Assembly: GCF_021018805.1 (NCBI RefSeq)
Contig: NW_026960607.1
Coordinates: 1,304,501 to 1,368,500 of the forward strand
Length of the DNA: 64,000 nt
Direction of reading: 5' to 3'
Source of the DNA: Prinia subflava
Taxonomy: Eukaryota > Chordata > Aves > Passeriformes > Cisticolidae
Shown: piece after piece, positions 26,124 through 38,702 of the stretch
Layout: every line of letters begins with the position of its first letter
Position numbering within the stretch: position 1 is the first letter of the stretch
The notes under the pieces: generated by a model
Told to the model about the DNA's origin: nothing
Seen by the model: only the letters and a program-made list of their open reading frames with translations
Databases searched by the model: none
Translations under genes and position numbers: made by a program

Positions 26124-26465
26124 ATGGGATCAGATCTCAGCAGAGATCGGGAAGATTCCTTAAGAGAAACACGGAATGAACTGGACTACGGGATAAACTT
26201 CTCTCACGGCTCGGTGGCCCCCGTCCTGCCAGCCCCTACCCCTACCACTTCCTCCTCCCCGGCCTTCTCAGGGGCAGAGTTAGCACTGCCATCCGAGACC
26301 CATGCGGAGCCCCGAGCTCAGCGGCCACTCCAGAAACCTCCCTCCCGTTCAAGGAGATTCCCGAGAGGGAATCCTGCCCCCGTTTCTGGTCCTGACCCCG
26401 CACCTCGGCCACCGACGCTAAAATATGGAGAAAAAGAGAAGAAGGGTAAGGAAAACGAAGGGTAG
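26124..26465 (+). pseudogene. gag: gag 5' remnant, copy 1
   Basis: Starts at an ATG giving MGSDLSRDREDSL, with a glycine at position 2 that would accept a myristoyl group. Compared with copy 2, nearly the whole matrix domain is deleted: after about residue 16 the frame jumps to the RNELDYGINF region. The rest is a proline/serine-rich linker like the region between matrix and capsid. The frame ends at TAG 26463-26465, where copy 2 has a tryptophan codon. In the same frame, homology continues to about 26660. Capsid and nucleocapsid are absent. Confidence 0.75.
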
Positions 26466-26660
26466 AAGAATAAACCAGACAGGTATACACCAGTTAGAGC
26501 CCTGGCTAAAACCAGGACCCCCGAAAGAGATCTTGAAGAGCCCGGGAGGGATTCGGGGTGGGACAGTTGGTGTGAGAGCAAGAATGGCCCGGGAGGAAAA
26601 ATGGGGGAAAAGAAGCATTCCCGTAAGAAATTTGACAGTAGAGCAAAACAGAAATTACCA

Positions 26661-28371
26661 AAGGTGAATTAGAATGCATTAGAGAATAACTGGTGGTGTT
26701 GAGAAGCGTGCAAATTAGAAATGCGAGAATTCACGTGAGTCTGCAAAAGGAGAAAAAGATAGAAAAAAGATTAAAAGGAATCTTGCCTACTCTTTTCCTT
26801 GGTGGTGGTAGATCTTTTACTTCAGGCTGAATACATTTTGGAGACTCCCTAGAGTTGTGTATTTTGCTTTAAGAGTTTTTTTTTCCTCCTGGACGAGATC
26901 GGCGGAGTTGTTTTTTTTCTTCTTTTCACTAACGTGGGAATGGAACGAAACCCGCCCCTTCCCGCAAGCGGCAAGGCGAGTCAGTCCATGGTTGCCGGGA
27001 GACGAAGGGAAGCGGCAGCTTTAAAGTGATTAAACAAAGCTGCCCGGGGCAGAAAACCGCCCTGTAAGGCGAAATAAGAAGCAAAAATAGATAAAAGTAT
27101 TGAGAGAAGAGACCAAGAATGAGAGCTATACTTATGCGTAAGAAATACCTAGGTGTTTGTTCTTGAAAAGCTGAAAATATATCTTCCTTTTAGTTGTCTG
27201 TCTGCTGCATGTGAAGATTTTGTGCAGATCAAAAGGTTGATAGTATAGTAGATGTAGCTCGTCTATGTTTAAAACAATTGCTACATTTTAAATTCAGATT
27301 GTTAGCTTGAGCAAGAATATGGCATTGGTGTTGGCAGACAGTGTACTGCAAGAGTTTTGTGTGTTTCAGTTTTTCTTTCAAAAAGTTGAAGCATGTAGCC
27401 GGTGAAGCCAAAATTAAAGTGGCTGTTGAGAGGCAAGAAACTAAATCTTTCTGTGTTAGAATGGTAATTGGAGTCAAGATTCTAGTATTAAGTTGGGAAA
27501 GTGGTATAATTCTCTGTGTTAGTAGTTACAGGATTTTTCTTTATTCTTTGCAGTTCCTATTCTGTATGTATTTTATCTAGTTGAGAACCGGGATTCTTAA
27601 TTTTAATTATTGACTCCTTAGAAGGAGATGGTTTGTGTTGTCCCTTTGATATTATGTCTTCTTACTTGCTCCTCAATTTGGAGGATGTGAACCTTGAGGT
27701 TGCCCTGGTGCCAGTGTTTTCAAGGGTGGAGAGTAAGTGAAGTATGAGAGGCAGCATTTTGTCACCGGTGTTAAGTTTAGTCGGTGTTTGCTTGTGTATC
27801 TAAGTTTAATAATACGCAAGAATAGATAGCAAATACAAGAGCTTTACTTTGGGAATTAGGCACAAGTTATCTCGAGTTTGTTTGTTAAGAAAGGCTAAGT
27901 TTGTGAAGTTTTTTGGACTGAAGTAAAAAAGCAGTAGTGTTAATGTTCTGATAATTGTACTAGATAAAGCTGTCTGATTACCGAGGCCTGATGTTTACAG
28001 TGACTCCTGGCTTTGGAAAACTTTTCTGAGTTTTAAGTTCCGAATTTAAGTAATGTATGGTTTATTACAGAGTAAGTTCTGCTCTTTGTAATAGTTTCTT
28101 CTATTTAGTGTGCTTTGTTTTTTTCTGTCTTGTTAAAATACTCCCCCAGGATTATGGGTGAGGTCTTAAGTTTTTCTCTTAATTTGTACAAATTTTGCTT
28201 ACTGCTCACTGATTGTTTGAATTAGCTCTCTGATGAAGTGAAGAAGTCACTTCAGCTACTGCTGCAAGATTGTATCTTGCCACGCTGAAATAGGGGTCTG
28301 CAGCTGATCCTGTCTGTGAGAAATAGTTTGTAGACGGATCTGCACGAGTAGTTGACGGGAACTGCCCCGGT
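26661..28371 (+). other. Unrecognised insert shared by both class I copies
   Basis: Occupies the place where capsid, nucleocapsid, protease and reverse transcriptase should be. I find no retroviral motif in it. It is homologous to the reverse complement of roughly 56120-57600 in copy 2, so it was present in their common source. It contains a plus-strand frame (27341-27580, 79 codons) and an overlapping antisense frame (27229-27477, 82 codons), and counterparts of both are open in copy 2. The function and origin of the insert are unknown. Confidence 0.6.
27341..27580 (+). CDS. Small conserved frame of unknown function, copy 1
   Basis: 79 codons, starting MYCKSFVCFSFSFKKLKH, with a hydrophobic C-terminal half (from about residue 55, LCVSSYRIFLYSLQFLFC). 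The equivalent frame in copy 2 (56645-56908) is open and similar along its length. The two differ by an in-frame 9-base indel. No domain is recognised. An antisense frame is open in both copies too, so simple shortage of stops could explain this. It may not be expressed. Confidence 0.25.
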   Translation: MYCKSFVCFSFSFKKLKHVAGEAKIKVAVERQETKSFCVRMVIGVKILVLSWESGIILCVSSYRIFLYSLQFLFCMYFI

Positions 28372-28657
28372 ATATTAACCGGGAGTTCCAGCTTTTCGTG
28401 GATGTTAGCAATCACACGGCGTATGGAGTTCTTACACAGGAGTGGGCGGGAGCCAGGAAACCGGTGAGGTATGTTTTAAATGGCTTACTGAATCCCGGCT
28501 ATTGAAATATGAGGCAATTCTGGTAAATTCCCCGGAGTTAGAACTCCGTACTGCTGCTGCTTGAAACCCCGCCCAGTTTCGGTCCTGGAGAGAATCTGAG
28601 GAGTGTAGTCACAATTGCTACGAGGCAGTAGAATTACAAACCAAAACCAGAAGTGTC
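28372..28657 (+). pseudogene. pol: pol remnant: RT connection domain
   Basis: Reads as the gammaretroviral connection region between reverse transcriptase and RNase H. First comes REFQLFVDVSNHTAYGVLTQ at about 28373-28432. After a deletion and frame change comes KWLTESRLLKYEAILVNSPE from about 28478. The motif that should be LNPA is interrupted by a stop, and an HNC motif follows. Palm motifs (LPQG, YxDD) and RNase H are not present nearby. Copy 2 lacks this piece, so the two copies carry different deletions. Confidence 0.65.
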
Positions 28658-29576
28658 GCCATCAAGCTAACAGCAGAGCTGAAAGGTCCGATAGTGCTTC
28701 TGGAATTGTGTTAATTTTGCTGATCATTAGGGGTGGCTGAAGCAAGGGTGAGAAGCAGTTGTGAAGGCAGATGCTTCTTAGAGGCTGAGTGAGAATGGCC
28801 ATGGCAGGGTGCACATCGAAAATAGGGACAAGGTGGTCCCATTGTCTCACTCAAGTTGCGTCCTTCTTTTGGCTGTGTGTATCTGAAAATGTGCTGAGTA
28901 GGGGTCTGGAATATAAATTTGTAGTTCAGTTAATTAGCAGTAGTGCAGACTCATTACACTGAAACTGTAGAAACTGAGTGAAGATGTGTGTAACCTTAAC
29001 AGCTGATTGTCCTAGAAACTGCTGTTGTCACAGAGCATTGTAGGATACTAGGTTTTATGAATGTTTGTCTGTATGCCAAATCACTCTGAATGTGCTGAGT
29101 TTGATCCCTGAAATAAGCCCAAATTGTTTGTGCTCATCTATGATTTTTTTTAAACTGAATTTTTCTTTAAAAAGCTAAAACCTGTGTTAATACTATGGGA
29201 TTTGGAGTAGTCTTAGTGTTTATTGTTTGCTCGCTATATATCCAGTGGACATTGTCAGAAGTATTGGTAGGATGTAAAAAGAATTGTTTGTATGTTTCAG
29301 TATAAACTTCGTTTAATAAGAAGTAAAATCCTCTTTCTGTTAATTTTAATTTTTCCTGTAACAGTACAAAAAAGAGAAAAATTCTAGATTGTATAGTACA
29401 TTGGGTAAACAGTGAGGTGAGAATCATAGTGATCCAGGGACAAAATTGTTTTTATAGTAAAGGTGTGAATGTACTATTAGATAACTTGTTCTAATATTCA
29501 GATTTTCTGGACATGACAGAGATTCTCTCTGTACAATATTCCTGTAAGTATTGGGCTAGTTTAGAATTTTGTATTA
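28658..29576 (+). other. Proviral interior, unrecognised
   Basis: No clear retroviral motif. Part of it (about 29195-29570) matches copy 2 around 55340-55760 in reverse complement. The rest has no counterpart there. Confidence 0.45.
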
Positions 29577-29908
29577 GGTAAATTCAATCTGAGAAAGTTG
29601 CAAGATTTCGATGTATATTCATGATATACAACCAGGAGATAAAATACTAATAAGAGCTTGGAAAGCGGTGTCATTAACCCCTCATTAGGAGGGACCCTTT
29701 CTTGTCCTTTAATTGCAGATACAGCAGCTGAAAGAGATTGGGCACACGCCTCCAGAGCTAAGAAATTAACAGCCAGCCCCGAGGGAAAACCCCGAGTGGA
29801 ACGTCATCTCTTCCCCCAGAGATCTGATGTCCCGGCTGTATCAAGGACGCAGCCGCCCTGAAGAACATTAAGCAGCAGCCTAAAGGAGCCTCAAAAGAAA
29901 CTTTGTAA
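29577..29908 (+). pseudogene. pol: pol remnant: integrase C-terminal domain, copy 1
   Basis: Contains an IQPGDKILIRAWKAVSLTPH stretch, the start of the gammaretroviral integrase C-terminal (GPY/F) domain. It is then broken by TAG at 29686-29688, where copy 2 has tryptophan, and by frameshifts. It ends at TAA 29906-29908, the same stop as in copy 2. The integrase zinc finger and catalytic core are missing. Confidence 0.75.
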
Positions 29909-30154
29909 CCACTCGAAAAAGAGAACCAAAAGAGGGAAGGGTAACCTGAAGGAAGGTATTTCTCCTTGGTCATACAATCTTAGAACTCACGGTCTGCTGG
30001 GAGTAGAGTGGGTTAATCTGGCAAATACCTGAAATTTGGCCGGCAGGGGAGATAGAGTGCAAAAAGCATAGAAGTGGAGAAATTGATCCAGTAAAGCTCC
30101 TATTGTGACGAAAAAGGCAACTCAAGCCGTCCAGAGAAAACAACCCAGCAGAAA

Positions 30155-30949
30155 ATGAAAGAAGGATCAGGAAGGGGGTCCAAGCAACCTGTCCCTGCTG
30201 TGAGAAGCACCCAGAAACCAGCCGTTGGTCGCAACCCAATGGGCTTTGGTCTATACAGAAGAACTTGTTTGTGGACTTCCCTACTGATCATAAGCTTAAC
30301 TGTAATACCTACAAAGGGTCATTACAATGAAACTGGGCTCAGCCTGAGAATTCCTAGAAAGGACGGTCTTAAAGTTGACATAATGTCCAAAATGGAGCAC
30401 CCTCAAAAGGGAGATCTGGATACGAGAAAAAAATTGATTAAACTAAATTCCAGCCCACAGACCTTGTCTGAAGATTTGTGGCCAGAAATACCCTCTTCTT
30501 TCAAGAGTACCCCCTCAGAGGGATCCTTGGAGGGAGCGGTCCACGAATTTCTAATCAGTATACAAGTTAAATTAAAAAGACTGCAGAGATTAATGGGGCT
30601 GGTGAGAGGCAACACGCAGAAAAGTAAAACCAATTTAATTTAGACCGAAATAGAAAATTAGACAAATGTGCAGTCAAAAAGGGTGGACTGTCTTATAAAA
30701 GGGGAAGAAGAAAAAAAGTTAAGCAAGTTAAAGAATCCGGACACCTGTTTTCAAATGTGGAGGTAGATAATAAAAGGGGGAGGAGAGATAATAAGATTAT
30801 GTGCTATAGGAATAGTATGGATCCTGGTAAATTCCAGATTTACCATAAGAATAGAGCCTTTTAGAAGTAAGAATACAAAGAAAAATCGACGAAAAAGGGC
30901 GGCTCAAGTTTTAAAAAGGTTTGAAATACATGTGAATAAACAAAAATAG
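30155..30949 (+). pseudogene. env-position membrane protein gene, inactivated, copy 1
   Basis: Homologous along its length to the open 258-codon frame of copy 2 (53974-54750). It opens MKEGSGRGSKQPVPAV, has a hydrophobic segment near residues 39-56 and then an NET sequon. It lacks about 15 codons near the middle that copy 2 has. Three tryptophan codons of copy 2 are TAG here (30641-30643, 30659-30661, 30764-30766), all in frame. The same frame runs on to TAG 30947-30949 and gives a longer lysine/arginine-rich tail than in copy 2. No CX6CC or fusion peptide is seen. Confidence 0.65.
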
Positions 30950-31000
30950 AAGAAAACAATTAGGTTAAATACAAAACATGAATTAAAATTATTGACAAAA

Positions 31001-31018
31001 GAAAAGAAATAGGGGAGT
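31001..31018 (+). promoter_or_regulatory. Polypurine tract, copy 1
   Basis: gaaaagaaataggggagt directly before the 3' LTR. It would prime plus-strand DNA synthesis. Confidence 0.85.
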
Positions 31019-31694
31019 TGTGGGAAATATGGTTATTTAATTCATGTTTTATAAATAATTATAGATTGGGAACTGTGATATATATTGTATGAAGGTATGT
31101 GTGGGTCTGCTCAACTCACGAATTTCTGTAAAGCACCTCCCTGATCTTCCGGGTTCCAAAAATAGAAGGTGAGAACACGAGGCCTGAGGACTTGCCCCTG
31201 CCTACGTGCAGAAAAACTCATTGGGATTTGCAACAGTCAAACGCTACGTGCCAGCAAAGACGTGCCGGCAAGGACTCACACCGGTCATCACACACCTACT
31301 CAAAGCAAGGACTAACTCTGGACATTAGCATTTGAATATGCCTGGGGACCCTTTCGAGATTTAATGTAAATAAAGTTAATGGCCAATGATTAGAGAAACA
31401 ATGGGAGGAAGATTGCCGAAAGGAAAGTTAAGGGTATTTAAGTTGGGCCTTTAGGTGGGCAAATTTGTGAACCCAGCTAGAGACAAGGCTGCCAGGTCCT
31501 GTGTCTCTAGAGTCACCCTTGGCTCTACTTTTCCCGGGAGAACTTCGGTCAAGTAAGTTTGCTGTTTGTAAGGTTCGTATTGTTTTGTTTTTATTGTTTG
31601 AAATTGTTATAATTTGATTCTAAATTTTGTGATTTAGATGTTAATAAACCAAACTATTGAATTTGGCAATAAATTTGTCCTAGCGTTTATAACA
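31019..31694 (+). repeat. 3' LTR of class I provirus copy 1
   Basis: 676 bp, same length as the 5' LTR. The five differences by eye are G to A relative to the 5' LTR: two in ctagagtc, two in gtaaggttcg and one in cctagcg. All lie in the R/U5 part and all fall in GG contexts. No other substitution or indel was seen. Confidence 0.92.
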
Positions 31695-34600
31695 AGAGCA
31701 TCAGTAATGCTGAAGATTTTGGATTATATTATTGAAAAGGAATCATTCAATCACTGTTTTGTTTCACATTCAAATTGACTTAATCTGTAATATTAGATAT
31801 ACTATGTCTGAAACAAACAGAAAAATGGCCAATAGTCCTTTGACTACCTGAATTTCTGTATGAGAAATACAAGCTTTCCTTTCCACTCATGTCCTCTGTC
31901 AATGAGTATTTTCTTGTTGTTGCTTAATAGAATAAATCCAACATATGACTGATGAATTTATAATTGCTCTATTTTGTATCTGGTCACTAAAACAAGAAAG
32001 CAAAAACATCAGAATAAGCACAAAATTTTGCATGATCCAAGTCATTCTGGGTTACGTTATGAAAACAACTGACTTTTGCTGTCTCCAGACCTTAGTTCTT
32101 CTTCCTATTTCAGCATAATCCTATACGGACTTGGTTTTCATACTTAGAGAAATACCAAATATGTGGACACGCAGTGATTAAAACAGACCAGGAAATAATA
32201 TCACAATTTAAGGGAGCTGAAATGAAAATAATGTGTTCTTAGAAAATAAGTGCCATTTAGAAAGCATTCTTTATGATACTTGCCACGGGCCTCTTGGTAC
32301 TAAAAGCATCAACTGTGCACACTTCTGATATAAACAAGATGTTTTGCACTGTTTTGTTCACACATTCACATCCAGCTCTGCTCTAGGAAAAGTGAGCTGG
32401 GGGGAGGTAGGAAGCAGGGACTGAGCAGGTGGAGCAGGATTTTGGCTCCACCTACACTGGACCCTCTCTTCCGCTCACACCTTTCCTGTCACAACAGTCA
32501 GAACATTTGAGACAAAACATGCTTAGATCTGGTCCTCTACATTCTAATTATGTTACTGACAATGTTCATTACAAAACAAATTATTGATCTGACATGTTAG
32601 AGGCTTTACAAAGCAAACCAAACTATTTCTAATTCACCTTTAAAACAAAATAATTTGAAATATTAGTGAGATGTTCATTTTAGCAGCCCTGTGTTGCAGA
32701 GATCACACAAAACTCTTCTTAGATTAAGACACGCTGGAATCTTGACCACAACATCATAGAACATTTATCTGAAAAAGAGTATGACCAATGAAAGAACAGT
32801 TTCCAATGTGAGATGGATATTGAGAGCTTATTCCATACACATTACACTACAAAATAAGTCTATCAGAGGCAGCTGGGTTATGATGCAAATGCATTGTAAT
32901 TGTGGGTATGTGAGTGACAGATGGCTAAACTGAGTGGAGGGATAGAAACAGTGTATTCTATTCAGGGGTGAAGGGAATACAATAAAAGTAGAAGTGTAAT
33001 TTTTTACAGCTGCAAAGGCTTTTTGACAGCAATTTGCTTCTTTCAAGTAACACACGACTAGAACAGTAAACATCATTAAAATAATTGACTACTCATCAGG
33101 AATAATAAATTAATAGAATAATTTATTATTCTCACCCATCTATTCCTAATGTAGACACCTAAAATATGTGGCTAGAGACAGCACTCTGAATGCTAACTTG
33201 ACAGATGTGATACTGAAACCCATTCTTTAGTGTGTGGCTCAGACAAGGATTTTCAGACAAGACATAGTACTGGAAAGAGCAGTGACTGGAATAACTTCAG
33301 TGGTATTTCTCAATCATTTGCCAGTTAATTTCATCAACACACTGTTGCTAAAATGAACTTTTGAATTACTAAATTAAATCAGGTGTTAACTTGAGGTACT
33401 GCAAGCATGATATGAAAGAATGTAGATCTTTACAGAAAACTTGTATATTAAAAGGAAAATACCTGTAGAAAAAGTCTTAAATCTAATATTTGTCCTTCCA
33501 AGGACATTTACTACATAGCTGCTGATCTCTCAGAGAACTCCTTAGTCCATTTTAAACAATTTAATAGAGTAATAATTTTATACAGGAACAAATCTGTTTT
33601 CACAGGGCAGTGGCTGTGACTGAAGTACCACTGCAGCCCAGCAGTGGGTACTTCTCCCTCCTGTCACAGTGGCTTCTGCATACAGATGTGCACAGGATGA
33701 TCTTTGGTAGCAGTCTATAAACTTGTCCAGCCCAAGGGACCCTTAAATCCAGGCTTTTGCCTTTTTCTGTGGAATGAAAAAAGTGAATGCCTGCTTGAGA
33801 AGAAAATGCTGCAGGACAGTAGCATGACTCTGAAGTTGACCACAGACCCCCTCAGAGCCTTTTCTTGCTTCTGCAGTGCCTTCTTCAGTACCAGTTGCCC
33901 ATCTCTGGTGCTTGACAACAAAATCATTGGCTACAGGCTGTGCAAATCCACTCTTGTACTTTTCCCATGCTGGATTTAAAACTTCCTCTGACCAGATAAC
34001 TGAGATTACCATAAAGAGATCAAATTATCCCCAGCCCAACGAAGAAAATAAATTTGCATAATAATACCCACATGTGTTTATAAACAAAATCTGGATAGAT
34101 ACAGTACTGATCAGCTACATTATAAACCCTTAATAACAACAGTAAGATCAGCATGGCTTTTGAGGCTGCTAAAGAATCATTAGCATGCATCATAATGAAC
34201 TTCCAGCATGCAGGGGTTCAAAACCTAGTCTTCATTCACCCTTTACACAGATCATTGCAAAAACCAGTCATTGAATTCAAAGGATGGATGATTTAATAAA
34301 GGAAATTTAAAAGTTCTTAGGGACCTCTGCATTTTATTCTAACTTGTCAAAGGTTTTTTCCTTTTGTGCAAGAAGAAAAAAATTGGCCGTGTCACTTTCT
34401 CATTATCTTTTTTAAGCTTTAACTTTCTTTATTTAATTAATTACCTAAAGCAGAACTAAGATTTAAAAACATATCACCAAAGCCAAAGAACAAGTAAGGC
34501 ATTATGCCTACTTTGTAAATCTATCCAGATTTCAAAATGCATACTCTGAGTACCTTGCTCTCCAGTGGAATCTTGCCTGCTCATATCCTGAATATAAAGT

Positions 34601-37600
34601 GGAAATTTAATCCCACATTTAAGTTATTAAATGTATGTTTAATTAGTCTAGGATCAGGTGGACATTGTGGAGCTTTACCACAGCAAGAGTTTTGCTTCCA
34701 TTGTGAAAAACAGTGTTTGCAGTTTTCATTACAGAGGAACATCAACCTCCAGACATGAAATTCTCCTTATACATACATCTCAGAAGAGGTAATGAATTTA
34801 TTCAAATAAATGCAACACTATACTCATTCTATCTTATTTAAGAATATGTTTCTTCTACATGGCTCAATGAGTTATACTCCCAATACTGTGATGCAAATAC
34901 AAGAAAAATCTTCAATATTTGGAATGGAATTTTAAAAAATGATCGTGATGATAATGAGTGAAACAAAAAGCAAAAATACAGTCTTAAATAATTTTATCCA
35001 GTTACTTGTCAAATATATCATAATGCTGCTCTCTATTTTTTCACCTGAAAAAATAAAAAAAACAATCCAAAACCAGAAAATTACTTTTTTGTGTCAGTAC
35101 TCAGGAAAAATGAACAGAGGTCTGAAATAGTAATAACTTTTTTTTTTAATGTCATTAACAAGTGATGGAAGAGCAAAACAGCCTTTTGTAGCCATTATGG
35201 TGGTCACTGTTCCCATAGTAATATATATTTTTAATGTTACTTCTGCATGTATAAATAAATGGGCAGCACAGTTCTTTTTGGACACTAAAGTGAGTGAATA
35301 TTAACTAAAAATTCTGAGAGGTATACTAAAATTATCTAGTGACTGTTCAATGTTTCACTATTACTTTTAATACAAAGGTCAAATCAAATCACTTTGAGCA
35401 TATTCCTCTGATTAAAAGACAGTATCACCATGAAATTAAGTTTTGTCATGCAAGTAAATCAGGTCAGTTATTTTTACATTCTCATGTCTTATTACTAATT
35501 TGAAATCTTCAGTGTTTTAGAGATTTTGCTAAAGTACTTTTAGTAAATGTCAGTTAATGGGATTATAGTGAGAATTTGAGAAAATAATAATTCTTCTTAA
35601 GAAAAAGAGAATAAGAATCAAAGACTAACTTATTAAGATTTGGAAGTTTTGCCTGTTTGCAAATTCAAAACACAGAAAACTACAAAGCAAAAACAAGTTC
35701 TGTTTCTTATCTTGATAAATTCAGCTTAGAACACTAAGTATGCAATACCTAAATCATAATTAAAATATCAATTGGACTGAAAACAAAAAGTATGTAGATT
35801 GGGACAGATATTGGTACAATTATCAGCAAAGTTTACTATTAAAGAAATCTGTGGCTGTGGATACAAAATAAATATAAAATTCAATATAAGACAAATTTTA
35901 TCTGAATAACAAATGCAGGTTAGGGGCTGACATCACAGACTGAGATTCTTGATTCATACTTTCTTTGTTTCACAATCAGTATAGACAAAAGACATGACTA
36001 ATTAAGTGGATGTTCTCAAATCCTCTCCTGTATAGAAGATATAATTTAATTAAAGCATTCCTATGAGTACAAGATACATTCTTTGCAAAATTGTTGTGCT
36101 TTTAGATACTTGTTTGATATTATATCTGGCCATCATAGGCATTTTCCTATTCTTCATAAACCTCAGAATCCCTGTGAATCACAAGACAATTAGGGCTCAA
36201 GTAATTTACCATACACAGACATGAAATGCCATCTGAAATGCAGCAGCTTAAGACTGCACATTAAGACTTTCTGATGAAAAGGGCTTTGATCTCCTCATTA
36301 AATTAAGTTCTGAGGTAGACCAAGACAGATGAGAGCATAGAGGGAACTTCATATTACATCTGTTTAACATGTAGACATTCAATGTTTTGAATTAAAATTC
36401 TCCCTTGCTGCAGAAAAGGACCACGATGTCTCAGCAGGAATTCCAATTGGTCATCCCAACAGTATTGGTTGTGTATGAATGTCCAAAGTGAACTCTAAGC
36501 CTAATTAATTATGAAAACTCATTTTTCGTTGACTTTACAAGGCAGGACCAGAGACAAAATAAATAGGTACATTCAATGTATACATCAAAGCCCCTGACAC
36601 TTCAAATGTCTCTTTCACTATTTGTAATGCATTAGTACCACAAGACCCTACAGGGAGCACTACAGTTGGGTGTGCATCATTTTGTATTAGTGACTTTCAA
36701 AGTGCCCGTGCCCCCGAGTTTTTGCTAATTTAGTTCTAAGTTTTCTTGTCATCTGTGTGAGCCCACACAAGTCAGTATCTCATGTGCAATCCACAGACTG
36801 CCAATGCACATACTCTGGAAGATCTAGCAAACTAACCCAAATATATGAGAATCGATCTTCCAACCAAATCTGAGATGGCTTTTGGAGGAGTTCACCACAG
36901 ACAATGTTTCACATGAATAGTGGATTTAGCTGCCTTTAAAGAACAGTGTAGGCAGAAACTATTGATGAGAACAGAGGACAGAAACTGCACAGGAGAGCAA
37001 CCCCTAAATAAAGCAGAAAGAAGGTCAAATCAAAAAGGAAGCCAAGGCAAGACAAGGTCATGAATCAGATAGTTGGGGATCTGCAAATGGAGCCTGAATT
37101 TTACATATCTAGGTCATTCCACTTCTGTGTCAATGAACAGATAAACCTATTATAGGTCTTTTTCAGAATTTTGAATCATTAATTAAGGGATCCAGAATAT
37201 AAAATCCATTTTCCTCAAGTAGAATTATCACGTAAGAAGTGTCCTAGACTTTCCTCACAATTAGGTCACTAAAATATGCTGTGACAAGACCCTGACATTC
37301 CTTCTGCTTGTAATTTAAAAGGGGAACAACTTTCAGACAAAGGTATCCAGCTTCAGATATACTACTTCTATTTAAAAAAAATTTAAATTTTATTTTGTAA
37401 ATGAAGCATTTTTTCACAGTTGCTACCTGAATCCTCCTGTGTCATGATTTATTACCTGCTGCCTTTGTATTTGTCATACTATTCTTTATTACTAAAATAC
37501 AAATGACCATCATCTCTGCATCAATAAGTCTGAGACCCATAGTTTTTCAGCCCTTAGAAATGACAGATTTATCAATCAATATTTTGCTCACTAATATATA

Positions 37601-38702
37601 TCCTTTATCCACTACTTTTTCCAAACAAATTTGGTAGGTCTCAATAGTTCTTGCAAAGATCTAATAGTTTATCTTTCATTGGCTGTTTCTAGTATGATTA
37701 GGTTTTGTGTGGATGAGGATTAAACAACAAACACATTTGTCCAAATATCTTTACAGAGCAAATGATTTCTCTCAAAGCATACAGCAGCTTACATTATTTA
37801 TATGTTAGTGGTCAGGGTCACATTGCAAACATATTCTTAAGTTCTCATTCTCTAAAAGAAAAAAATTGAAACATTAAATAATTCAGATATTATTGAAGAG
37901 AAATTGGAAGTTTTGTTGGGTAAATATCAAAGTAATCTAAGGCTTATATGTGTAGAAGACATACTGTGCAATGACATGAGCAGAGTTATTATTTTGGGAA
38001 CACTTCTGCTTGCACTGCAAAGTTTAGTAGACCACTGACTGAAATGAGATGTCTTCCACTTACATTTTTCTTCCTTCCACCTTTTTGTAATTCTGAACCT
38101 TCCTCTTCTGAATAAAATTTCTTTATTATTATTTGGTTTTACTAGCCTCCCAAGTTCAATTAAACAAAATTAATACAAATTCAAAGATAGATAAGCATTC
38201 AAATTATGTGCAAAACAATGGACAAATTTGGTGAGAACAAATTGCTCAAGAACCCTGTACATAACAGGCAGTGTATGCTTACTTCTAAAACAGCATGGCA
38301 TAGACCAAAAGACAGTATTTCAAGTCTGAAAAAAAGGCCAGGAGGAAGGACAGCAATACTGTAATATAAAATCTTTTGTTCTCATAAAAGATTATTCATG
38401 ATGGTTTTTAATGACATCCTTATTAGCTGCAAATTTAAATTTTCTTGGGGGAGGTATGGGGGAAACTAAGAAAAGAAAGCGATTGTTTTATTATTTTACT
38501 CTCAGCATTATGCTGAGCCTGACCTCAAGATGAGACACTCTCCTCTCGTCTTCTATGGCATGTCACTTGGAGTGTTCACATGTTACTTTGCCTTCATCAC
38601 AACCTTAATTTCAGTGTCTTTGACTTCACCAGTGCAAACAAAGGCACAGTTCATGATATACAATTAACAATTTTACTTTCCAGTTCTGTATGATAGAAGA
38701 GA
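31695..38702. other. Unique AT-rich DNA, no gene seen
   Basis: About 7 kb without recognisable exon or repeat. A minus-strand frame of 89 codons (33743-34012) and the overlapping plus-strand frame (33704-33979) have no domain I know. They lie in a slightly GC-richer patch (33600-34000) that could be an eroded repeat. Confidence 0.45.

Larger units (their letters stand above)
24713..31694 (+). mobile_element. Defective class I (gammaretrovirus-like) provirus, copy 1
   Basis: A complete LTR-to-LTR insertion of 6982 bp. Two 676-bp LTRs bracket a primer binding site, a gag 5' end, a long unrecognised insert, a pol connection-domain remnant, an integrase C-terminal remnant, an env-position reading frame and a polypurine tract. 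The bases agag occur on both sides (24709-24712 and 31695-31698), giving a 4-bp target duplication. Class I is inferred from gammaretrovirus-like pol pieces. Capsid, protease, most of reverse transcriptase and the integrase core are absent, so it cannot code for its own movement. The near-identical LTRs show that the insertion is recent. Confidence 0.9.

Noticed and set aside
33704..34012. Overlapping frames suggesting a processed pseudogene
   Set aside because: The peptide EEVLNPAWEKYKSGFAQPV looked protein-like, but I could not match it to a family and saw no poly(A) tail or target duplication.
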